Under the pieces are notes generated by a model that was not told the origin of the DNA, did not search any database, and worked only from the letters and a program-made list of their open reading frames with translations. 64,000 nucleotides of DNA. Source: Janibacter sp. Soil728 (lineage in GTDB: Bacteria > Actinomycetota > Actinomycetes > Actinomycetales > Dermatophilaceae). The stretch lies in contig NZ_LMRZ01000006.1 of NCBI RefSeq assembly GCF_001428305.1, forward strand, positions 248,001-312,000. Direction: 5' to 3'. Both the position numbers and the translations under genes were made by a program. Below are positions 19,352 through 28,603 of the stretch, one piece after another (positions within the stretch are counted from its first letter, which is position 1; every line of letters starts with the position of its first letter).

Positions 19352-19384
19352 AAGGGCCCGACACCACAGCGGTGTCGGGCCCTT
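19352..19384. terminator. Bidirectional terminator hairpin (iorA / htpX convergent junction)
   Basis: Perfect inverted repeat with 14-nt arms (19352-19365 and 19371-19384) and an ACAGC loop, flanked by AA/TT, placed between converging genes. Confidence 0.9.
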
Positions 19385-19403
19385 GGTGCGTCGCGAGGTG
19401 GCC

Positions 19404-20255
19404 TCAGTGCAGGCGCGGGCCCCCGGCCATCCCCTCCAGGCGCGCGATGCGCTCGGCCATCGGCGGGTGGGTGGAGAAGAACTTGGAGACGTCGCGGGCG
19501 CTGAAGGGGTTGGCGATCATCATGTGGCTGGCGTTCTGCAGCTCCGGCGTGGGCTGGAGCGGAGCATTCTGCACACCCGACTCGAGCTTGCGCAGCGCAG
19601 AGGCGAGGGCCAGCGGGTCACCGGTGAGCGATGCCCCGTCCTCGTCGGCGTCGTACTCCCGCGTCCGCGAGATCGCCATCTGGATGACCATCGCGGCGAC
19701 GGGGGCCAGGAGCGCCACCGCGATGGCGGCGATGGGGTTGCGGTCGCGTCCGCCGAACCACAGCGCGATCGACGCCACCGACGAGATGATGCCGGCGATG
19801 GCGCCGGCGACGGACCCGGTGAGGATGTCGCGGTTGTAGACGTGCATGAGCTCGTGGCCGAGCACGCCGCGCAGCTCGCGCTCGTCGAGCAGCTGGAGGA
19901 TGCCCTCGGTGCAGCAGACGGCCGCGTTCTCAGGGTTGCGACCCGTGGCGAAGGCATTGGGGGCCGCCGTCGGGGAGACGAAGAGCCTGGGCATCGGCTG
20001 GCCCGCCCGCTGGCTCAGCTCCTGCACGATCCGGTGCATCTGCGGGAACTGCTGCGGGTCGGCCGGCACGGCGCGCATCGCCTTGATCGCCAGCTTGTCC
20101 GAGTTCCAGTACCCGTAGGCGGTCATGGCCACGCCGGCGAGGCCGAAGAGCCACAGGTAGGTGCTCCCGCCGATGGCGTAGCCGACAAGGAGCAGCAGGG
20201 TGAAGATCGCGCCGAAGAGCGCCGCGGTCTTCAGCCCGTTGAAATGGTTGTGCAT
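19404..20255 (-). CDS. htpX: Membrane zinc metalloprotease HtpX (M48)
   Basis: 283 residues from ATG 20255. Two N-terminal hydrophobic helices (about 10-50), the zinc motif HELMH (near residue 132), two further helices, and the third ligand region EYDADEDGASLTGDP (near 215). HtpX degrades misfolded membrane proteins; the active site faces the cytoplasm. It follows nuoN2 by 23 nt on the same strand and is likely part of the second nuo transcript. Placement behind a nuo2 cluster is, from memory, also seen in Streptomyces, so the association may be functional, for instance quality control of membrane subunits. Confidence 0.92.
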   Translation of the reverse strand: MHNHFNGLKTAALFGAIFTLLLLVGYAIGGSTYLWLFGLAGVAMTAYGYWNSDKLAIKAMRAVPADPQQFPQMHRIVQELSQRAGQPMPRLFVSPTAAPNAFATGRNPENAAVCCTEGILQLLDERELRGVLGHELMHVYNRDILTGSVAGAIAGIISSVASIALWFGGRDRNPIAAIAVALLAPVAAMVIQMAISRTREYDADEDGASLTGDPLALASALRKLESGVQNAPLQPTPELQNASHMMIANPFSARDVSKFFSTHPPMAERIARLEGMAGGPRLH

Positions 20256-20278
20256 GTCTCGTCCAACGCCGCGAGGGC

Positions 20279-21787
20279 TCAGGTCGTTCCCGTGCCGAGG
20301 AGGATGACCGGCACGACGGTGACGCTGAGGAGCACGAGGCCGACCACCACGGCCACCCGCGTGGCGGTCGGGTCGACCGCCTCGGGCGTGCGGTCGTCGG
20401 GGGCGGGCAGGAGCAGCAGCGCCACCCAGCGCAGGTAGGCGGCCAGACCGATGACGACTGCGACGACGGCCGGCAGTGCCACCCACCACAGACCCTGCGC
20501 CGCGAGGGGGCGCAGCACGACGAACTTGGCGAGCAGACCGGCGACCCCGGGAGGGAGCCCGGCGAAGGTCAGCAGGGCCAGCCCGAGGACGGCCGCGTGG
20601 AGGGGGCGACGACGCAGCAACCCACGATCGTCCTCGAGGCGGCGCGGCCCGTCGACCGAGAGCGCCGCCACGACGGACAGTGCCGCGACGACCGCGACGA
20701 CGTAGACGGCGAGGTAGCCGACGGCGGCATCGACGTCGCCGGCGACGAGCGGGGCGAGCACCCAGCCGCCCTGGGTGACGCCGGACCACGCGATGAGGCG
20801 AAGGGGGTCCTGTGCCCGGAGGGCGAGGACGGCGCCGACCACCATGGACACGGCGGCGAGGACCGAGAGCGCGGGCTGGATCGCGGGGTGGACGCTGACC
20901 GACCCGCGGACGACGGCGACCATGCCCCCGAGCGCGGCCACCGTCGACACGCTCGCCAGGAGCATGGCGACCTCGGCGCCGGCGCGCGGATAGGTCGTCG
21001 GCGCCCACGCGTGGAAGGGGATGAGTGAGAGCTTGAAGGCGACCGAAGCGACGAGCAGCACGATCCCGAGCGTGAGGACAGCACGCATCGACGCATCCTG
21101 GCCGGCGGCCCACGAGGCGACACCGCCGAGCCGCAGGCTGCCGGTCGCGGTGACCCACAGCCCGGCACCGACCACGGCGATCGCGAAGGAGGTGACGGAG
21201 GTGGTGATGAGGTTGAGGGCACCGCTGTCGCGAGGGGCTCCGCGCATGACGGCGAGCGCCACGACGGGCAGCGTGGCCAGCTCGAGACCGACGAGCCAGG
21301 TACCGAGATCATGGGCCACGGCGACGACGGCGGCTCCGGAGACGGTGGCCAGGACCAGGGCGACCTCGACGCCGGGGTCGGCGACCGGCCGGCCGGCCCG
21401 CGAGTCCGGGCTCTCGGGCGGGCTGCCACGGTGGCGCGCGAGGAGGAACAGCGTCGCCAGGCCGGCAGCCGCGGCGAGGGCCTGGAGCAGGGCGCCGGAC
21501 GCGGTGACCCGCAGGAGGCAGTCGCTGGCGACCATGCCCGGAGCGTCGGTGACGGCCAGCGCCGGGTCGCCCGTCAGGCAGAGCGTGGACACCTCGCCGC
21601 CCCCGTGGGCGCGCAGCCGCAGGACGACCGCGCACACCACAGCGAGCGTGAGTGCCACGGCACCGACGACGGGAGCGGGCAGCCGTCGTCTGGGGGCGAT
21701 GGCGTCGACCGCCAGCGCGGCGACCGCACCGAGCGCGGGAGCAAGGACGGGGGCCGCGACGAGCACGTCGATCGTGGGCGCGCTCAT
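20279..21787 (-). CDS. nuoN2: NADH-quinone oxidoreductase subunit N, second copy
   Basis: 502 residues from ATG 21787, overlapping nuoM2 by 4 nt. About 14 transmembrane helices; the antiporter-like core contains a Lys-bearing helix (VASVAFKLSLIPFHAWAPTTY near residue 255) and conserved LAKFVVL near 420. It is a membrane-arm proton channel of complex I. It is shorter and diverged from NuoN of the main operon (43652-45217). It is last of the second nuo cluster before htpX. There is no frameshift or stop, so the gene looks intact. Confidence 0.88.
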   Translation of the reverse strand: MSAPTIDVLVAAPVLAPALGAVAALAVDAIAPRRRLPAPVVGAVALTLAVVCAVVLRLRAHGGGEVSTLCLTGDPALAVTDAPGMVASDCLLRVTASGALLQALAAAAGLATLFLLARHRGSPPESPDSRAGRPVADPGVEVALVLATVSGAAVVAVAHDLGTWLVGLELATLPVVALAVMRGAPRDSGALNLITTSVTSFAIAVVGAGLWVTATGSLRLGGVASWAAGQDASMRAVLTLGIVLLVASVAFKLSLIPFHAWAPTTYPRAGAEVAMLLASVSTVAALGGMVAVVRGSVSVHPAIQPALSVLAAVSMVVGAVLALRAQDPLRLIAWSGVTQGGWVLAPLVAGDVDAAVGYLAVYVVAVVAALSVVAALSVDGPRRLEDDRGLLRRRPLHAAVLGLALLTFAGLPPGVAGLLAKFVVLRPLAAQGLWWVALPAVVAVVIGLAAYLRWVALLLLPAPDDRTPEAVDPTATRVAVVVGLVLLSVTVVPVILLGTGTT

Positions 21788-23262
21788 CGGGTCACCACCT
21801 CCACCAGTGCAGGGTCGGTGACGGCCAGCAGGAGCCCGGGGAGGACGCCGAGCACCAGGACTGCGAGGGCGAGCAGACCCCCCGCGAGCAGGTTCGTACG
21901 CGGTAGCTCTGCGGCTGGCGCGTCCTCGTCGGCCGAGTGCCCCTCCCCCAACCAGACGAGTCGGGCGACGCGAAGGGAGTACGCCGCAGCGAGCGCAGCC
22001 CCCACGGCCGCGACGACCGCGCAGCAGACGAAGAGGAGGTCCGGTCGGTCTGCCGCCGGGGAGAGCGCAGCGATGACAGCGGCGAACTCGCCCCAGAAGC
22101 CGGCGAGCCCGGGCAGCCCCAGTCCAGCGGCGAGGCCGACGAGCAGGAGCAGCCCGGTGACCGGAGCCCCCTCGCGCAGGGCGGCGCGGGGGGTCCTCAG
22201 GTCGTCGTCGCCCCACTGGTGCTTCAGCCCGCCGACGACGAGGAAGAGCAGCGCCGAGATGACGCCGTGGGCGATGTTGGCGTAGAGCGCGGCGGCCACG
22301 CCGGTGTCCGACCCGGTGGCCAGGGCCAGGGCGACGAACCCCATGTGCGCGATCGACGACCAGGCGATCAGGCGCTTGAGGTCACGCTCGACGAGGCAGA
22401 CCAGACCACCCCAGATGATGCCGACGGTGCCGCACACGGCGAGCACCGGGGCGATCGTGGCGAAGCCGTCGGGCACGGTCGCCAGTGGCAGCCGGACGAG
22501 GCCGTAGGTGCCCATCTTGAGCAGGACAGCGGCCAAGAGCATCGAGCCAGCGGTCGGCGCGGTGGTGTGGGCCAGTGGCAGCCACGAGTGCAGGGGCCAC
22601 ACGGGCACCTTGACCGCGAGGCCGAGCGTCAGCAGGACGGCGATGGTCACCTGGGTCGCGGTGCCGAGCCCGTCACCGCGGGCGGCGCCGAGTGCCCGGA
22701 GGTCAGCGGTCCCCGCGCTGCTGACGAGCAGGAGCACGCCGAGGAGCATCAGGGTCGACCCGAAGCCGGTGTAGAGGACGAAGCGGGCGCCGGCCTCCCT
22801 TCGCGCCTGTGGGTCGCGCTCGTCACCGAAGCGGGTGATGAGCACCCACATCGGCACGAGCACGAGCTCGAAGGCCACGACGAAGAGCAGTGCGTCGCGC
22901 GCGGCGAAGGTCGCGACGGCGCCCGCGAGGGTGATCAGCAGGCAGCCGACGAAGGTGGCCCGGCTCCCGCCCCGCGGACGCTCCCCCCACGTGGTCAGGC
23001 AGGCCGCTGCGGTGACGGCAGCAGCGAGCACGGCGAGCGGGCCGCTGATGCCGTCGAGACCGAGGTGGATGCGCAGACCGAGGGCCGGTAGCCATGGGAC
23101 GTCGACGACGGCGTGCGTCGACCAGGCGATCACCAGCAGGACGAGTGTGGCCAGGGCGCCGACCACGCCCGCTCGGGTCGCGGTCCTGCCGGACAGCTCG
23201 GTGCCACCGCCGAGCAGGACGGTGCCGACGAGGAGTGGCAGGACGCAGGCGAGGCCGATCAC
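21784..23262 (-). CDS. nuoM2: NADH-quinone oxidoreductase subunit M, second copy
   Basis: 492 residues. Antiporter-type subunit with about 14 helices. The conserved Glu lies in the FELVLVPMWVLITRFGDE region (near residue 131), the Lys in VKVPVWPLHSWLPLAHTTAP (near 217), and the following RDLKRLIAWSSIAHMGF (near 290) is characteristic of NuoM/MrpD. It translocates protons in the membrane arm. It overlaps nuoL2 and nuoN2 by 4 nt each, so the genes are translationally coupled. At 492 residues it is shorter than the 557-residue NuoM of the main operon, which has a hydrophilic insertion. Confidence 0.9.
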   Translation of the reverse strand: MIGLACVLPLLVGTVLLGGGTELSGRTATRAGVVGALATLVLLVIAWSTHAVVDVPWLPALGLRIHLGLDGISGPLAVLAAAVTAAACLTTWGERPRGGSRATFVGCLLITLAGAVATFAARDALLFVVAFELVLVPMWVLITRFGDERDPQARREAGARFVLYTGFGSTLMLLGVLLLVSSAGTADLRALGAARGDGLGTATQVTIAVLLTLGLAVKVPVWPLHSWLPLAHTTAPTAGSMLLAAVLLKMGTYGLVRLPLATVPDGFATIAPVLAVCGTVGIIWGGLVCLVERDLKRLIAWSSIAHMGFVALALATGSDTGVAAALYANIAHGVISALLFLVVGGLKHQWGDDDLRTPRAALREGAPVTGLLLLVGLAAGLGLPGLAGFWGEFAAVIAALSPAADRPDLLFVCCAVVAAVGAALAAAYSLRVARLVWLGEGHSADEDAPAAELPRTNLLAGGLLALAVLVLGVLPGLLLAVTDPALVEVVTR

Positions 23263-25103
23263 GAGGCCCCCACGAGGACGATGGCGGTGATGACGGCGAT
23301 GGCCAGCAGGCCACCACCGAGGAGTGCGAGGCCGGAGGCCGGCCGTGAGCGTCGGTGCGCGGTGGTGCCGGCGTCACCGGCCCCGAGCACGCCCCAGGCG
23401 GCGGCGCGCACATAGGTGTCGATGACCTCGCGGTCGAGGAAGGCCACGAGCCGGGCCAGCGCCGTCACGGGTCGCACGACGACGAGATGCTGCAGGGTCC
23501 CCACTCCCAGCCCGGCGCCGACAGCTCGTCCGGCGCGACCGTCGACGAGTCGCTGCTGCACCCCGAGGTGGCTCAGTGCGTACCCGACGGCGACGCCGAG
23601 CAGGACCAGGGCGAGCACGAGCACGAAGAGTCCGAGTGGCACGTGGCCGGCATCGGGCAGCCGCCCGCCCAGTGCGAGGCCGCCCACGATGCTGGCCACT
23701 GCGAGCACGACGAGGATCCCGCTGACCGCGGCCGGCATGACGGCCCGGGCACGGACCCGCTGCTCGCCGCCGAGGACGACGACGATCAGCGCACGGGTGG
23801 CATAGGCCGCGGTGAGCACCACCGTGACGAGCAGCGACCCGAGGACGAGGTGCGCCACGAGCCCGCGAGCGCCGACGTCCTCCCCGACCGCGGCGATGAC
23901 GTGCTCCTTGGTCAGTCCCCCGAGGACGAGTGGGATCCCGGCGAGGGAGACCAGGCCGGCTGCCCAGGCGAGCAGCGCCACCGGGTGTGAGCGCCCGCTC
24001 CCGACGAGGGCACCGGCAGCAGTGGACCCGCGGGTCACGGCGAGCCATCCGATGGTGAGGAAGAGCAGCGCCTTGAAGATCGCGTGCCCGTACAGGTGGC
24101 CGAGGGCCGCTCCTGCGGTGGGGCCGGTCCCGGCGGCGGCGAGCGGCGCCAGCATGACGCCGACCTGGCTGATGGTCGACCAGGCGAGCAGTCGCTTCAG
24201 GTCGGGCTCGACGAGGGCGCAGATCGCGGCGAGCACCATCGTGGCGGCGACGGACAGCCCGAGCAGGGCCCGCGCGGGCTCGGCGCGCAGCAGCAGCGGC
24301 AGGAGCTGCGCGAGCACGACGGTGCCTGCGGCGACCATCGTCGCAGCGTGGATGAGCGCAGAGGCGGGAGTCGGCCCCTCCATGGCGTCGAGGAGCCAGT
24401 CGTGGAAGGGCAGCTGCGCCGACTTGCCGAGCACGCCGATGACGACGAGCACGAGCGCGACCGAGCGTGTGCCCGGGTCGGCGGCCGCCGAGGTCCAGTG
24501 CTCGATGACCTCGGCCCGACCGCTGGTGCCCGCCCCGGCGATGAGCACGCTGACGCCCAGGAGCAGCCCGATGTCGGCGATGCGGGTGACGATGAAGGCG
24601 GTGTGCCCGGCGCGCCGAGGGGCCTCCCGACGCGACCAGTGCCCGATGAGCAGGTAGGAGCACCAGCCCATCACCTCCCACCCGACGACCGTGAGGACCA
24701 GGTCCGCGGACAGGACCACCATCAGCATCGCCGCAGCGAAGAGCGCGATGCTCGCGTGGAAGACACCACGTCGGTCGTCGTCGGCGAGGTACCAGGCCGA
24801 GTAGGTCTGCACCAGGAGGGTGACGAGCACGACGACGAGGACGAGGAAGGCACTGGTCGTCGAGAGCGACAGCTGCAGTGTCAGGTCGATCCCTCCGAGG
24901 GTGGAGCCGGGCCCACTGCCCTGCCCCTCGGCGAAGGGAGCCCCCCGCGCCCCGGTCGGCGCACCGGCGAGTGCGACGACGGACAGGACCAGGGTGGTCG
25001 CGCTGCCCAGCACGGCGACGAGGGCCGCGAGCGAACCCCGGCGCGCGAGGCCGAAGGCCAGGGCTGCCGTCAGGCACGGCAGCGCGAGGAGCATCCAGGC
25101 CAT
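23259..25103 (-). CDS. nuoL2: NADH-quinone oxidoreductase subunit L, second copy
   Basis: 614 residues, normal NuoL length including the lateral-helix C-terminus. Seen: DLVLTVVGWEVMGWCSYLLIGHW near residue 130, the Lys/His region [29 protein letters not shown] near 235 (NuoL hallmark), and a KEHVIAAVGE segment near 405. It is the distal proton-pumping subunit. It starts 1 nt inside the nuoK2 stop and overlaps nuoM2 by 4 nt. It is similar in plan to NuoL of the main operon but clearly diverged from it, as expected for an old paralogue. Confidence 0.92.
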   Translation of the reverse strand: MAWMLLALPCLTAALAFGLARRGSLAALVAVLGSATTLVLSVVALAGAPTGARGAPFAEGQGSGPGSTLGGIDLTLQLSLSTTSAFLVLVVVLVTLLVQTYSAWYLADDDRRGVFHASIALFAAAMLMVVLSADLVLTVVGWEVMGWCSYLLIGHWSRREAPRRAGHTAFIVTRIADIGLLLGVSVLIAGAGTSGRAEVIEHWTSAAADPGTRSVALVLVVIGVLGKSAQLPFHDWLLDAMEGPTPASALIHAATMVAAGTVVLAQLLPLLLRAEPARALLGLSVAATMVLAAICALVEPDLKRLLAWSTISQVGVMLAPLAAAGTGPTAGAALGHLYGHAIFKALLFLTIGWLAVTRGSTAAGALVGSGRSHPVALLAWAAGLVSLAGIPLVLGGLTKEHVIAAVGEDVGARGLVAHLVLGSLLVTVVLTAAYATRALIVVVLGGEQRVRARAVMPAAVSGILVVLAVASIVGGLALGGRLPDAGHVPLGLFVLVLALVLLGVAVGYALSHLGVQQRLVDGRAGRAVGAGLGVGTLQHLVVVRPVTALARLVAFLDREVIDTYVRAAAWGVLGAGDAGTTAHRRSRPASGLALLGGGLLAIAVITAIVLVGAS

Positions 25104-25402
25104 CAGCCGGCGTCCTGGGCGAGGTCGATGTGTCCACGGCGGCGGTAGGCCGCGACGATCACGGCGAGGGCGATGACGACCTCAGCGGCCGCGATGGTGA
25201 TCACGAAGAGGGTGAGCACCTGTCCCGACCACGACGGGTCGCGACCGACGGCACCGGCCGTGACGAGCAGCAGCCCGCCGCCGGCGAGGACCAGCTCGGC
25301 GCCCACGAGCATGAGCACGGCATTGCGGCGAGCGAGGATCCCGTAGAGCCCGAGGGCGACGAGCAGGCTGGCCAGGAGGTACGGGCCGGCGGTGTGGATC
25401 AT
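25103..25402 (-). CDS. nuoK2: NADH-quinone oxidoreductase subunit K, second copy
   Basis: 99 residues with three transmembrane helices. Conserved acidic residues sit in the second and third helices (LMLVGAELVLAGGGLLLV; FVITIAAAEVVIALAVIV). NuoK is the small MrpC-like membrane subunit of the proton path. Its length equals that of the main-operon copy (48783-49082). It overlaps nuoJ2 by 4 nt upstream and nuoL2 by 1 nt downstream. Confidence 0.92.
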   Translation of the reverse strand: MIHTAGPYLLASLLVALGLYGILARRNAVLMLVGAELVLAGGGLLLVTAGAVGRDPSWSGQVLTLFVITIAAAEVVIALAVIVAAYRRRGHIDLAQDAG

Positions 25403-25917
25403 CGGGTGCCCTCCCCCGAGGCGTCAGAGGTCGTCAGACCGGAGACGGCGAAGGCCCCGACCAGTGCGGCGAGCAGCAGCAGCGAGAGCAGCTCGAAGGG
25501 CCACACCCAGGTGGAGAAGATCTGCCGGGCCAGCTCCTCGCTGCCGGCGGGACGCACCTGTGCGCGGGTCGCGGTCGGCAGGAGCACTGCTGCCACCAGT
25601 CCACCGGTGCCGGCGCCGACGCACGCGGCGAGCACCCGGTGGGCGGGGCCGGTGGAGTGCTCGGCCCGCGGTCCGATGGGAGCCCGGGTCAGCATGAGCG
25701 CGACGATGATGAGCACCACGACGGCCCCGACGTAGACGAGCAGCTGGACCAGCGCGACGAGCTCGGCCCCGAGCACGAGGTAGCAGCCCGCGAGGCCGAG
25801 CAGCGCGACGACGAGCCAGAGCGCGGAGTGCACGACCTGCCGCGTGGTGACCGCGAGCGCGGCGGCGGCCGCCGTGACCAGTCCCGTCGCGGCGAAGGCG
25901 AGGTCGAGTCCCGTCAT
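25399..25917 (-). CDS. nuoJ2: NADH-quinone oxidoreductase subunit J, second copy
   Basis: 172 residues from ATG 25917, the A of an ATGA overlap with nuoI2; a longer open frame upstream is the shadow of nuoI2. Five hydrophobic helices; the conserved segment [23 protein letters not shown] near residue 55 is the NuoJ hallmark. It lacks the roughly 80-residue hydrophilic tail of the main-operon NuoJ (255 residues). It is a membrane-arm subunit near the quinone channel. Confidence 0.88.
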   Translation of the reverse strand: MTGLDLAFAATGLVTAAAAALAVTTRQVVHSALWLVVALLGLAGCYLVLGAELVALVQLLVYVGAVVVLIIVALMLTRAPIGPRAEHSTGPAHRVLAACVGAGTGGLVAAVLLPTATRAQVRPAGSEELARQIFSTWVWPFELLSLLLLAALVGAFAVSGLTTSDASGEGTR

Positions 25918-26447
25918 CGCGCTCCCCCGGCGCGTCCACCCCTGGCTGGCTTGTTGGCCGCCGTCACCTCGGGCGCCTCGGCGGCCGCGGGGTCGAGCTC
26001 CGGCGGCGCGGGGACGTCGGCGACCCACTGGCCGAGGCGGTCCTTCTCGTGGAGGAGGTCGCGGATGTCGGTCTCGGCGTACTCGAACTGCGGGCTCCAG
26101 AAGAGCGCGTCGAAGGGGCAGACCTCGACGCAGATGCCGCAGTACATGCACAGCGAGTAGTCGATGGCGAAGCGGTCGAGGACATTGCGCTGCCGGGCAC
26201 GGCCCCCTTCCTTGGCCGGGGGGACCTCCTCCTTGTGCGAGTCGATGTGGATGCACCAGTCGGGGCACTCGCGGGCACAGAGCATGCACGAGGTGCAGTT
26301 GCTCTCGACGAGGGCGATGACGCCGCGTGAGCGGGCGGGCAGCTCCGGCGCGACATCGGGGTACTCGGCCGTGTGCGGCGGGCTCATCATCTGGCGGGCC
26401 GTCGTCGCCATGCCCTTGACCAGTCCGGGGATGAAGTCCTTGCTCAT
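25914..26447 (-). CDS. nuoI2: NADH-quinone oxidoreductase subunit I, second copy
   Basis: 177 residues from ATG 26447. Two complete [4Fe-4S] motifs, [12 protein letters not shown] (near residue 50) and [12 protein letters not shown] (near 98), carry clusters N6a/N6b that feed N2 in NuoB. The intact clusters argue against decay. The C-terminal 30 residues are low complexity. It overlaps nuoH2 and nuoJ2 by 4 nt each. It could accept electrons from a ferredoxin or another module, since no E2/F2/G2 genes are present. Confidence 0.92.
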   Translation of the reverse strand: MSKDFIPGLVKGMATTARQMMSPPHTAEYPDVAPELPARSRGVIALVESNCTSCMLCARECPDWCIHIDSHKEEVPPAKEGGRARQRNVLDRFAIDYSLCMYCGICVEVCPFDALFWSPQFEYAETDIRDLLHEKDRLGQWVADVPAPPELDPAAAEAPEVTAANKPARGGRAGGAR

Positions 26448-27400
26448 GCTGTCATCACCACTCCTCCTGCGGTGAGCGCCAGCTGGGCCAGCGCGAGGGG
26501 CACGAGGACGGTCCAGGCCAGGCGCTGCAGCTGGTCCTCGCGCATCCGTGGCCACGAGACCCGGATCCAGATGATGAGCAGCACGATCAGCGCCCCCTTG
26601 AGCAGGGTCCACAGCCAGCCGAGCTGGTCGGCGAAGGGCCCCTGCCAGCCACCCAACCAGAGGATGCCGAAGAGCAGGCCCATGACGACCATGCCCGCGT
26701 ACTCGGCGAGCATGAAGAAGGCGAAACGCAGGCCGGTGTACTCGGTCCACGGGCCCATGACGACCTCGCTGTCGGCGATCGGGGCGTCGAAGGGGACCCG
26801 CTGCAGCTCCGCGGTCGCGGCCACGAGGAAGACGAGGGCACCGGGCAGCTGCCAGAGGAGCCACCAGGGAGACCACGCCTCGACGACGCCGGCGAGAGAG
26901 AGCGTGCCGGCCGCCATGGCGACCGACGCCACCGAGAGCACGAGCGGCAGCTCGTAGGCGAGCAGCTGCGCGGCAGAGCGCATCCCACCGACCAGCGCGT
27001 ACTTGTTGGCGCTCGCCCACCCGGCCATGAGCGTGCCGAGCACCCCGACACCGATGACGGCCAGGACGAGCAGCACGCTGCCCGGCACCTCGGCGGCGGA
27101 CAACCCGGGGTGGATCGGCAGCAGCGCGATGGCGATGACGTACGGGATCAAGGCGACGGCCGGTGCGATGCGGAAGACGGACCGGTCCGCGGCAGCGGGG
27201 GTGATGTCCTCCTTCTGCACGAACTTCACCCCGTCGGCGACGAGCTGGGCCCAGCCGTGGAAGCCCCCGGCGTACATCGGGCCGAGCCGCCCCTGCATGT
27301 GGGCCATCACCTTGTGCTCGGCCTGCCCGGCGACGAGCGGCAGCACGAGCACCGCCGCGAGGGCTGCGAGGGAGCGAAGGGAGATCTCGAGCAGGCTCAT
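26444..27400 (-). CDS. nuoH2: NADH-quinone oxidoreductase subunit H, second copy
   Basis: 318 residues from ATG 27400, eight or nine helices. Family segments seen: [13 protein letters not shown] near residue 33 in place of the usual [26 protein letters not shown] near 130, and [21 protein letters not shown] near 190, where the main copy has an EGEGEIVGG acidic loop. NuoH forms the quinone access channel with NuoB and NuoD. Its start overlaps the stop of the AAA ATPase gene by 4 nt. The same ATGA spacing is used elsewhere in this operon. Confidence 0.9.
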   Translation of the reverse strand: MSLLEISLRSLAALAAVLVLPLVAGQAEHKVMAHMQGRLGPMYAGGFHGWAQLVADGVKFVQKEDITPAAADRSVFRIAPAVALIPYVIAIALLPIHPGLSAAEVPGSVLLVLAVIGVGVLGTLMAGWASANKYALVGGMRSAAQLLAYELPLVLSVASVAMAAGTLSLAGVVEAWSPWWLLWQLPGALVFLVAATAELQRVPFDAPIADSEVVMGPWTEYTGLRFAFFMLAEYAGMVVMGLLFGILWLGGWQGPFADQLGWLWTLLKGALIVLLIIWIRVSWPRMREDQLQRLAWTVLVPLALAQLALTAGGVVMTA

Positions 27401-28554
27401 CCGTCGGCCTCCCCGAGATCTGCGTACTCACGCAGGAAACCACGAAAGCCCGGGACGGTGAAGCTCAGCAAGCCGTGCCCTGCGACCTCGATCAGCCCCT
27501 TGTCCATCAAGGATCGGCGCGCCATCCCCAACGCCTCGGTCGGGACGCCGAGCGCGGCGGCGATGTCACCGCGGCGCACGCTGCCGCCGTCACTGCCCGC
27601 CATGGCCGAGAGGAAGCGCTGCTCGGACGGCGAGGCCTTGGCCCAACGACTGCGGTAGAGGGCCTCCAAGTCGTCGTGGACGCCGTCGCGCGCCTGCTGG
27701 ACGTGGGCGCGGGTCAGCCTGCCGCCCGGGTCCGGTCGACCCGCAGCGCGCCACACCGCGTCCCCGTGCACCTGCACGAAGTACGGATAGCCCTGCGCGT
27801 TGTCGACGACCTCGGACAAGGCGTCCATGTCCCAACCCACTCCGAGCGCCGTGGCCGGCGCCGAGAGCGCCTCACGGGTGGCTGCCTCGGTCAGGGCACC
27901 GACCGGTCGGTAGGCGAACCTCTCGGCGAAGCTCGCTGCGTCGGTCACGACGTCCTCGGTGTGGCCCAGACCGGCGCAGACGAGCGCGAGGGGCAGCCCG
28001 TCGGGCGTTGCCTGCAGGTGCTGCCAGGCATAGGCCAGCGCGCGGAGGCCGTCCCGGTCACCAGCCTGCAGCTCGTCGATGAAGAGGACCGTCCCGACCC
28101 GCGAGTCCTCGACTGCCTCTGCGGCGGCCGCTCGCAGCACGGTCTCCAGACGGCGCACGACCGTGGGGTCGGGGGCCCGGTCGAAGGTGGCCTCCACGCG
28201 CGCCCCCGGGACGCCGACGCTCATCCCCATCTCACGCAGTCGTGCCCCCAGGGCCTCCGGCCGCCACTTGAGCGGACCGAGACCGATGGACTCCACGAGC
28301 GAGGCGACCAGCCCACCGTGTCCGGCGGTGACGAAGACGCTGGCGTGCCCGGCATCCTCGGCCTGACGCTGCATCTCCCGCAGGAGCGAGGTCTTGCCGA
28401 CGCCCCTCGGGCCGACGAAGACGTGGACGCGACCGGCGAGACGACGCCGGGTGGACATGACGGCCAGGAGGTCGGCCACCCTGTCGAGGTGGTCGGCACG
28501 GCCCGGCACGTCATGGGCGATCTCGCCGGGCGTGTACGGACTCGGCTGGCTCAT
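27397..28554 (-). CDS. AAA+ ATPase with C-terminal winged helix, inserted in the nuo2 operon
   Basis: 385 residues. Walker [10 protein letters not shown] (about 48-56), Walker B VLFIDE (about 156-161), and a C-terminal winged-helix-like part ending [17 protein letters not shown]. The domain plan resembles ORC/Cdc6- or STAND-like AAA ATPases common in actinobacteria, whose function is mostly unknown. It has no transmembrane segment and no link to complex I that I know. It lies between nuoC2 and nuoH2, where nuoD2 would be expected, and its stop overlaps nuoH2 by 4 nt. A perfect 37-bp palindrome lies 12 nt upstream of its start, so it may be autoregulated. Its function here is unknown. Confidence 0.85.
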   Translation of the reverse strand: MSQPSPYTPGEIAHDVPGRADHLDRVADLLAVMSTRRRLAGRVHVFVGPRGVGKTSLLREMQRQAEDAGHASVFVTAGHGGLVASLVESIGLGPLKWRPEALGARLREMGMSVGVPGARVEATFDRAPDPTVVRRLETVLRAAAAEAVEDSRVGTVLFIDELQAGDRDGLRALAYAWQHLQATPDGLPLALVCAGLGHTEDVVTDAASFAERFAYRPVGALTEAATREALSAPATALGVGWDMDALSEVVDNAQGYPYFVQVHGDAVWRAAGRPDPGGRLTRAHVQQARDGVHDDLEALYRSRWAKASPSEQRFLSAMAGSDGGSVRRGDIAAALGVPTEALGMARRSLMDKGLIEVAGHGLLSFTVPGFRGFLREYADLGEADG

Positions 28555-28566
28555 GGCGCGACTCTT

Positions 28567-28603
28567 ACAGGTCTTTACAGTTCGGGCAACTGTAAAGACC
28601 TGT
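28567..28603. promoter_or_regulatory. Perfect 16-bp-arm palindrome upstream of the AAA ATPase gene
   Basis: Arms 28567-28582 and 28588-28603 are exact inverted copies around a CGGGC loop. It is much less GC-rich than its surroundings. Leftward, TTGACA (complement of 28601-28606) overlaps the far arm and could be a -35; no convincing -10 follows at normal spacing. The nuoC2 stop codon (28575-28577) lies inside the palindrome. It could be an operator or an intra-operon attenuator. No second copy exists at the other end of the ATPase gene. Confidence 0.75.

Noticed and set aside
28567-28603. Transposon terminal inverted repeat flanking the AAA ATPase
   Set aside because: Both arms are on the same side of the gene, there is no matching copy near 27397 and no target-site duplication is visible.
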